DNA from: Actinophytocola sp044466355
GTDB lineage: Bacteria; Actinomycetota; Actinomycetes; Mycobacteriales; Pseudonocardiaceae
Assembly: GCF_044466355.1 (NCBI RefSeq)
Contig: NZ_JBITMQ010000016.1
Location: 186,001-250,000 of the forward strand
Length of the DNA stretch: 64,000 bases
Direction of reading: 5' to 3'
Part shown: in pieces, positions 59,137-64,000 of the stretch
How the letters are laid out: every line of letters begins with the position of its first letter
How positions within the stretch are numbered: position 1 is the stretch's first letter
Program-made: the position numbers and the translations under genes
Notes under the pieces: model-generated
Seen by the model: only the letters and a program-made list of their open reading frames with translations
Told to the model about the DNA's origin: nothing
Databases searched by the model: none

Positions 59137-59775
59137 TCAGGTGTTGGGTTCGGCCGCGTAGGCGGCGAGGAAGATCCGCACGGCTTCGTCTGCGTAGTGG
59201 TTCAGTTCGCGGCGGGGGGTTTTGTGGTCGGGGTGGAACATGGCCTTGTTGAGCGGGATGGAGAGAACCAGCCAGTTGAAGTGCTGCGCGGCGAGCACGG
59301 GGTCGGGCACCGTGAGCAGGCCGCGGCGTTCGAGTTCCTGGAACTGCGCCGCCAGGGTGGCGTGTGCGCGCTCGGGTCCGTTGGCGAACCAGCTCTTGGC
59401 CAGGTCGGGGAAACGGTCTGCCTCGGCGATGATGATGCGACGGAGTTGGATCAGGTGAGGCTGGGTGACTTCGTCGATGTGTCCGCGGGCAAACTGGCGG
59501 AGGTCGTGCTCGAGGTCGTCGGTCGCGGACAGTGAGGCGACCATGTCGTGGGTCAGTGATTCGGTCGCGCTGATGTCGTTGGTGATGATCGCCTCGAACA
59601 ACCGGCGTTTGTCCGCGAAGTGCTTGTAGACGGTCTGTTTCGACACGGCGGCCTGCGCCGCCACCTCGTCCATGCTGGCCCCGCCGTATCCCTTTCGCAG
59701 GAACACAGACCGCGCCGCGTCCAGGATCGCCTGGTGTTTGCGGGCCGATTGGCTCGTCTCGTCCATGCACTCCAT
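59137..59775 (-). CDS. TetR-family transcriptional repressor
   Basis: The 212-aa protein starts at ATG 59775 (or ATG 59766). The helix-turn-helix covers residues ~15–60 ('AILDAARSVFLRKGYGGASMDEVAAQAAVSKQTVYKHFADKRRLFEAII'). The C-terminal ligand domain contains 'LRRIIIAEADRFPDLAKSWF', resembling TetR_C AcrR/RutR-like proteins that sense small lipophilic compounds. It is divergent from the alpha/beta hydrolase gene and shares its promoter region with two tandem operators, so it almost certainly represses itself and that gene. Confidence 0.93.
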   Translation of the reverse strand: MECMDETSQSARKHQAILDAARSVFLRKGYGGASMDEVAAQAAVSKQTVYKHFADKRRLFEAIITNDISATESLTHDMVASLSATDDLEHDLRQFARGHIDEVTQPHLIQLRRIIIAEADRFPDLAKSWFANGPERAHATLAAQFQELERRGLLTVPDPVLAAQHFNWLVLSIPLNKAMFHPDHKTPRRELNHYADEAVRIFLAAYAAEPNT

Positions 59776-59776
59776 G

Positions 59777-59817
59777 GTACTAGACTGTCCAGTACCGAGT
59801 ACTGTACCGTCCAGTAC
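59777..59817. promoter_or_regulatory. Tandem TetR operators in the divergent promoter
   Basis: Two 19-bp imperfect palindromes, GTACTAGACTGTCCAGTAC (59777–59795) and GTACTGTACCGTCCAGTAC (59799–59817), each pair with one mismatch around a central base. Their centres are 22 bp apart, about two helical turns. They fill the whole gap between the divergent start codons. Confidence 0.85.
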
Positions 59818-59818
59818 T

Positions 59819-60595
59819 ATGAAGACGATGTCTCAGGACGGGACCACGATCGCCTACGACCGGTCGGGAGCCGGGGCGCCGGTGGTCATCGTCAGCGCCG
59901 CGTTACAGGGGCGAGCCTCCTACCAGCCACTCGCCGAGACGCTCGCCGCGCGGTTCACCGTGTTCACCTATGACCGTCGCGGGCGGGGCGATTCGGGTGA
60001 CACCGCGCCGTACTCGGTCGAGCGGGAGGTCGAGGATCTCGCCGCCATCATCGCGGCCGCCGGGGGATCCGCCTCGGTCTACGGCCACTCCTCCGGCGCG
60101 GGCCTGGTACTCCATGCCGCGGAGTTCGGGTTGCCGATCGACAAGATCGTGCTGCACGAGCTGCCGTTCGACCCGGACGAGGATGAGGGCGCGGCCCGGG
60201 AGGAAGCGGACAGGTACCGGCTGCTGCTCGCCGAGGGACGTCGCGGCGACGTGGTCGAGCTTTTCCTCGCCTCGGCCGGGATGCCACCGGAGATCATCGC
60301 CGAGGTTCGGAACGACCCGGCCATGGTGGCCAACGCGCCCACGCTCCTGTACGACCCGTTCGAGGTCATGAGCGCGGACAGCCGGGGCGGTCGCACGCCA
60401 GCCGAGCAATCCGCCGCGGTGACCAACCCGGCGCTCGTGCTCGCCGGCACCGAAAGCCCACCGTGGATGGTGAACACAGCACGGGAACTCGCGGAAGCCC
60501 TGCCACAGGGGCAACTCCACGTCATGGCGAGGCAGGGGCACGTCGTGCCACCGGAACTGCTCTCGCCCGTGCTGACGAAATTCCTCACCACATAA
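59819..60595 (+). CDS. Alpha/beta hydrolase controlled by the divergent TetR
   Basis: The 258-aa protein starts at ATG 59819 (ATG 59828 is an alternative). It has no ribosome-binding site and starts two bases after the second operator, so its mRNA may be leaderless. The nucleophile is Ser in 'VYGHSSGAGLVL', the oxyanion segment is 'VVIVSAALQGRASYQPLAE', the acid region is 'VLAGTESPPWM' and the base is His in 'RQGHVVPPE'. The chain resembles small intracellular esterases and haloperoxidase-like hydrolases. Confidence 0.9.
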   Translation: MKTMSQDGTTIAYDRSGAGAPVVIVSAALQGRASYQPLAETLAARFTVFTYDRRGRGDSGDTAPYSVEREVEDLAAIIAAAGGSASVYGHSSGAGLVLHAAEFGLPIDKIVLHELPFDPDEDEGAAREEADRYRLLLAEGRRGDVVELFLASAGMPPEIIAEVRNDPAMVANAPTLLYDPFEVMSADSRGGRTPAEQSAAVTNPALVLAGTESPPWMVNTARELAEALPQGQLHVMARQGHVVPPELLSPVLTKFLTT

Positions 60596-60938
60596 AGAGC
60601 ACGTCCAACATCGAGCCCCGGTGGACCGAAGCCGGAACCAGGCCTCGGGTCACCGCATCGGCCTCGCCGACGGTCTGTAGTTCGATCCCGCCGGCGGTCT
60701 GACGCTGACGGCACGTTCACTCGAGGGCGCGCTTCGGGCGCCGCCATGGAGCACCCACGGAGCACCCAATCACGCTCGGCCGCGGCGTCGGCCAGCGGCA
60801 CACCTTCCAACCGGGTGGAGCCGATGAGTTCGGCCTCCGCGGAAGTGATGGCAACGTCCGAGCGTCCTGGTTGGCTGCAGACCTCCGAGGCTTTCCCGCA
60901 CGCCGCCCTCGATTGACGACTCAATCTGCCATCGCGGG
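60596..60938 (-). pseudogene. Intergenic region with a decayed sigma-like helix-turn-helix fragment
   Basis: No intact gene is present. On the minus strand, codons over about 60763–60912 read 'RSDVAITSAEAELIGSTRLEGVPLADAAAERDW'. This resembles the helix-turn-helix part of actinobacterial sigma-factor-like proteins often found on mobile elements. The similarity stops where the recognition helix should follow, so it looks like a broken fragment. The rest of the 343 bp shows nothing recognisable. Confidence 0.35.
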
Positions 60939-61583
60939 TCACGCCACGATCGGATAGCTTGCTTGGAAGGCCAGCCTGAGATCGGCGTCAGCCGCGATCC
61001 GGTCAAGCACGTCATCCAGCGCCATGAACGCCTCCCAAGGCTGCTGACCGCTTGCAGCCGTCAGACGCTCTGTCACCAGCTGCTCCAGATCTGGGACGCG
61101 CTTGGCCTTCCACACCTTGTCAGCGAGGCTGACCAACAGATCCTCCACACCCACCTCGGCCGCTGTCCACGACGCGTGAGTCCGCGCGAAACGCGCCAAA
61201 CCCTCCTCGACTCCACGGTCCAACAACAGCTCATAACCGGCTTGCTCATGGACCGAACCAGGCCCGGACAACTCGCCGAGATGCTCGACCTTCCCGATGT
61301 CGTGAATGGCCGCGCCAAACACCACCGCCTCCCGATCAAAGTCCACCTCGGGATAGTGCCGCTGGACCCACTCCGCCAACCGACAGGCCACGTCGTGAAC
61401 CACGCGCAGATGCGCGACCAACCGAGGCGAGGCTTGCAACCCCTCAAGCAGAACCTCGGCCCGGGCCGGCAACGCCCGCAGAGCCAGATCACCGGGATCT
61501 GTCATGGCACGGCGCAACAGCTCAGAAGTCACCTCAGCCACAGTAGTTCCGAGGCCACCAGCCAACCAAAGGCCTCCGGCCAA
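60939..61583 (-). CDS. HD-domain phosphohydrolase-like protein
   Basis: The 214-aa frame probably starts somewhat downstream of 61583; in-frame GTG codons near 61541 and 61532 and ATG 61505 are candidates. HD landmarks are 'LRVVHDVACRLAEWV', 'VVFGAAIHDIGKVEHLGELSGPGSVHEQAG' (HD plus following His) and 'FARTHASW'. 'DLLVSLADKVWKAKRVPDLEQLV' is a conserved C-terminal stretch of this actinobacterial subfamily. HD proteins hydrolyse nucleotide or phospho-ester bonds using metal ions; the substrate is unknown. It is a single gene among degraded sequences. Confidence 0.85.
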   Translation of the reverse strand: MAGGLWLAGGLGTTVAEVTSELLRRAMTDPGDLALRALPARAEVLLEGLQASPRLVAHLRVVHDVACRLAEWVQRHYPEVDFDREAVVFGAAIHDIGKVEHLGELSGPGSVHEQAGYELLLDRGVEEGLARFARTHASWTAAEVGVEDLLVSLADKVWKAKRVPDLEQLVTERLTAASGQQPWEAFMALDDVLDRIAADADLRLAFQASYPIVA

Positions 61584-62130
61584 GACGAGGCACTCAACCG
61601 GTCAACAACCAAGCTCAGCTGGCCAGATGACGCACTGTGTCACTGGGATCGTTACCGGATATTCGCAATAACTTGCCCGTTCCACGGCAACGCGGGCTGG
61701 CGCTGGGCGCGCGACAACGATCCGGACGGCTGGGCAGAGGAGGTCGAGTTCGGTCGCGCCATCCGCCACGAACAGCATGGACGAGGACGGCGACCCCGAC
61801 GGATGCTCGCCGTGGTCGTGTCGGTCCGGGGAGCCGGTCACCGCTGTCGAGCACGGACACCCCCGAGCGTGCGGCATGAGCACCGCGAACACATCACGGC
61901 CGCGGCGGCGATGATTGGATATCTGCGCTCGGTCGTCGCCGCGAACATCGCCTCCGTGCACTGGCCGCCGCTTGTCCTTGGCGGACTGGTCGTACCGGCG
62001 GGCTCGGTGTTCGCGGGCACGAGCCTGACGGCGCGCGACGTCGTTCACGACAGGCTCGGCGCCCGCGGAGTGGCCGTGGGCATCGCAGCCGGAGCGGGAC
62101 TGTCAGCCGTGTTCGCTTCCCCACAGATCG
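61584..62130 (+). pseudogene. Region with a PAPS-reductase-like fragment
   Basis: No complete gene is recognised. On the + strand, about 61665–61790 encodes 'ITCPFHGNAGWRWARDNDPDGWAEEVEFGRAIRHEQH'. This resembles the C-terminal Cys-containing segment of phosphoadenosine-phosphosulfate-reductase-family proteins found in phage and DNA-modification loci. The frame around it lacks the rest of the domain, so it is treated as a relic. Downstream to 62130 the frame stays open without recognisable domains. Confidence 0.35.
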
Positions 62131-62459
62131 CGGTGGCCAGCAAAGCCGACGTCAAATACTGGATCGTCGCGCAGAAACACCCCGACCTACGCGACCACTT
62201 CCAACAACTGGCCCTCCATGCACGCCGAACCGCAGCCGAGTTCCGCGACAACCACGACCCCTTCTCCCAGCTGCAACGCGACCACCTGGCACTCAAGAAG
62301 CACTGCACAGGTCTCGAAGAACTCGTCCGCACCTACGCCCAGGTGATCAACGAGCTCACGCTGGAGAACAAGGCCCTACGGGAACAGGCTTCCAGCTCGC
62401 CCGCCACTGTCACGCCGCTGAGAAGGCACGTGTCCGACACGGGTGATTTGCGATGCTAA
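62131..62459 (+). CDS. Possible small or partial coiled-coil-like protein
   Basis: The frame from an in-frame GTG at 62131 encodes about 109 residues with good codon bias. Its C-terminal half is helical: 'DPFSQLQRDHLALKKHCTGLEELVRTYAQVINELTLENKALREQ' looks like a coiled coil similar to short proteins next to integrases. No ribosome-binding site is evident, and the upstream frame is also open, so it may be the 3' end of a broken gene. Confidence 0.35.
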
Positions 62460-62463
62460 ACCG

Positions 62464-62901
62464 TCAGCTGGATGGCGGCAGCGCGAACCATCGACCCTGT
62501 TCAACCACCCGCAGTTCGCCGCAGGCAGCGAGCTGCTCGCACGCGGCGTTGAGTTCCTCGTTTGTCGGAGGGTGGTATCCGCTGTTGGAGAGAAAGAGTT
62601 TGATTCGCCAGGCGTCGAAGGCTTCCACCCCCATGGTCGTGTCAGGGGCGGGAATCAGGTCGACATCCACCTCACGACCGTCCTCATCGGTCATACGACA
62701 TCCCACGCCATGAACCGAGTACTCGATGCCGCTGTCCGTCCGACCCTCGCGGGCCATCGTCCGCTGCGAGCGCACAGCGAACATGAAGTCCTGCACACCG
62801 GTCATGCCGGGGAGATCGGCGAACAGCCGACTCCGGACCTCACGAAGCGCCACAACATAGCTCCGGACGGCATCAACAGCCGACAAGGTGCTCTCGTTCA
62901 T
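62464..62901 (-). CDS. Hypothetical protein, DUF6896/immunity-like, probably leaderless
   Basis: The 145-aa protein is taken from ATG 62901. On the minus strand a CATAAT -10 (62909–62914) ends seven bases before this ATG and no ribosome-binding site is present, which suggests leaderless transcription. Conserved-looking segments are 'DFMFAVRSQRTM', 'IEYSVHGVGCRMTDEDGREVDVDLIPAPDTTMGVEAFDAWRIKLFL' and 'ELRVVEQGRWFALPPS'. The 'HGVGC … VDVDL … FDAWRIKLF' pattern resembles DUF6896 proteins, some of which are linked to polymorphic-toxin immunity. That assignment is tentative. The longer in-frame extension upstream has poor codon bias. Confidence 0.6.
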   Translation of the reverse strand: MNESTLSAVDAVRSYVVALREVRSRLFADLPGMTGVQDFMFAVRSQRTMAREGRTDSGIEYSVHGVGCRMTDEDGREVDVDLIPAPDTTMGVEAFDAWRIKLFLSNSGYHPPTNEELNAACEQLAACGELRVVEQGRWFALPPSS

Positions 62902-63394
62902 GTCGGCGATTATGCCCGGAGGAGCCACCCGATCCACCAGCTGTGTCGTCGAGATCAACACCCGCTCGGCCACCTCAATCGAGTCATCGGCTGCACGGTT
63001 TGTCACCACTACCGCACTTCCAGAAGCCCACACCACGACCCCTCTGATCAACAGGGCTCGACCGGTGAGAGAACCGCCTCCTGGAGCCTTCGGGGACGGC
63101 ACCTCCCCGGCTGTAACTCCACCCACCGCAGCGAATCCAACTGCCTGCGCTTCGCGGGCGGCGTCGGGGACGACGAGGACCGGGCGGTTGCTGTCCTGGG
63201 CTATCCGATCGAGGCTGTTCGAGGAGCCAGCCCACCCCACCACGTTGGAGGCGCGTGTCCCGTTCTCGGCCAGGTCCGCGTTCGAGTTGCTTGTCGTCAA
63301 TCGCTCAATCCGGGAAGCCCGACGGCCGTTGGTCGGCGGCGTCCGGCCAGGGTCGGGTGGAGTCGCGTGTTCCGGGAACGGAGCGACTCCACAG
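62902..63394. other. Region without a recognisable gene (493 bp)
   Basis: Open frames on both strands lack domain similarity and codon bias. The only signal seen is the CATAAT promoter element of the neighbouring minus-strand gene. It is probably degenerate sequence continuous with the slipin relic. Confidence 0.4.
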
Positions 63395-63832
63395 GAAAGG
63401 CAACACGAGCGTCGAGTTCTTCTCGGCGGCCACTTCGACAACTGTTTGCAGCAGGCGTAACTGCAGCGCGGCCGGGGGTTCGGTCATCGTCTCGGCGGCC
63501 TCGGCGAGCTTGGCGGAGGCCTGTGGTTCGCCGTCCGCGGTGATGATGCGGGCGCGCCGTTCGCGTTCGGCTTCCGCCTGGCGGGACATGGACCGGTTCA
63601 TCGCCTCGGGCAGGACGACGTCCTTGATCTCGACACGGTCGACATGCACTCCCCAGTCCAGTGCGGGGTTGTCGAGCATGAGTTCCAGGCCCTGGTTGAG
63701 CTTTCCCGGTTGGACAGGAGGTCGTACGCAGCCGGTCGACAACGGGGACCACCGTCAGCCCGGGCCGCGGACCGCCTCGCGCACCCGCCCGAACCGGAAT
63801 ACGACACCACGCTCGTACTGGGTGATGACCGG
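63395..63832 (-). pseudogene. Slipin/SPFH (Band 7) pseudogene
   Basis: On the minus strand an N-terminal piece 'VITQYERGVVFRFGRVREAVRGPG' (to about 63757) continues as 'LTVVPVVDRLR' only after a -1 frameshift. The protein then jumps, through an internal deletion of roughly 70–100 codons, to 'DWGVHVDRVEIKDVVLPEAMNRSMSRQAEAERERRARIITADGE … LRLLQTVVEVAAEKNSTLVLPF'. These are textbook slipin sequences. Both lesions make it non-functional as read here. Confidence 0.8.
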
Positions 63833-63834
63833 CC

Positions 63835-64000
63835 GAGGCCCTCGCGCGCTTCCGGTTCGGCATCCGGCGCTATCTGATCGCCGGGAGCCGCATCCAGCCG
63901 ATGCGCGGGCGGTGCGCATCGAGTTGACCGACCGCGGCCAGCAGATCTTCGGCCGGCTGAGCGCACTCCACCGCGATGAAATGCTCCACATCGGATCCGC
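63835..64000 (+). pseudogene. Degraded MarR-family regulator, cut by window edge
   Basis: On the + strand 63835–63880 encodes 'EALARFRFGIRRYL', like the start of MarR regulators. In a different frame, 63912–64000 encodes 'VRIELTDRGQQIFGRLSALHRDEML', like their C-terminus. The winged-helix core between them is missing. It is divergent from the slipin relic, and both appear to have suffered internal deletions. Confidence 0.5.

Overview
The window is about 70% G+C. It has frequent GTG starts, many 4-base (ATGA/GTGA) gene overlaps, and many secreted modular glycoside hydrolases with CBM2 and CBM13 domains. This fits a mycelial actinomycete, most likely a member of the Pseudonocardiales (Saccharothrix/Lentzea/Actinosynnema-like); the genus is an inference. 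No rRNA, tRNA, CRISPR array or intact transposase was recognised.

1–10,602 is the right-hand end of a specialised-metabolite (probably polyketide) gene cluster on the + strand. It forms one tightly packed operon: a nitroreductase (cut by the window edge), an FAD oxidoreductase, an epoxide-hydrolase-like protein, a free-standing acyltransferase, two AcpS-type phosphopantetheinyl transferase homologues (one lacking its metal ligands), a SnoaL/zinc-ribbon fusion, an alpha/beta hydrolase, a cytoplasmic parallel beta-helix protein, and an ABC-2 exporter (ATPase plus two permeases). A 110-bp imperfect palindrome lies inside the operon, and a strong hairpin closes it.

10,660–24,186 is a first carbohydrate locus. 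A minus-strand operon encodes a glycosidase-like beta-propeller protein, an SsuABC-type ABC transporter and a Gfo/Idh/MocA oxidoreductase, followed by a very large secreted NAGPA/metallophosphatase protein. The divergent genes encode a secreted TIM-barrel isomerase-like protein, a secreted glucose/sorbosone-dehydrogenase-like protein and a ROK regulator. 24,194–26,083 holds a short-chain dehydrogenase divergent from an ECF sigma factor with a SnoaL tail.

26,147–52,402 is a polysaccharide-utilisation island for decorated xylans and related hemicelluloses: two GH10 xylanases, GH27, GH95, GH43 and GH62 enzymes, two CE1-like esterases, an enolase-superfamily dehydratase next to a truncated sugar ABC permease, and a four-gene operon of ThuA, dehydrogenase and DUF1080 proteins with shuffled domains. 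A GntR regulator sits in the middle. At least four families of palindromic sites recur in the intergenic regions: CebR-like TGGGAGCGCTCCCA, GAAA/TTTC boxes, a GTTAGCGYTMACA motif, and a GACTCAT palindrome next to the GntR gene. Together they suggest an integrated regulon. The two GH10 genes share a sharply bounded, nearly identical 315-bp tract in inverted orientation.

53,302–56,511 is a glycine-betaine/proline-type osmoprotectant ABC transporter. 56,596–62,901 holds single genes: a conserved hypothetical protein, a membrane-anchored trypsin fused to a small cytoplasmic domain, a TetR repressor divergent from an alpha/beta hydrolase over tandem 19-bp operators, an HD-domain protein and a short hypothetical protein. 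Between and after these, 60.7–64 kb contains decayed fragments (sigma-like helix-turn-helix, PAPS-reductase-like, slipin/SPFH, MarR), indicating a degrading accessory region at the right edge.
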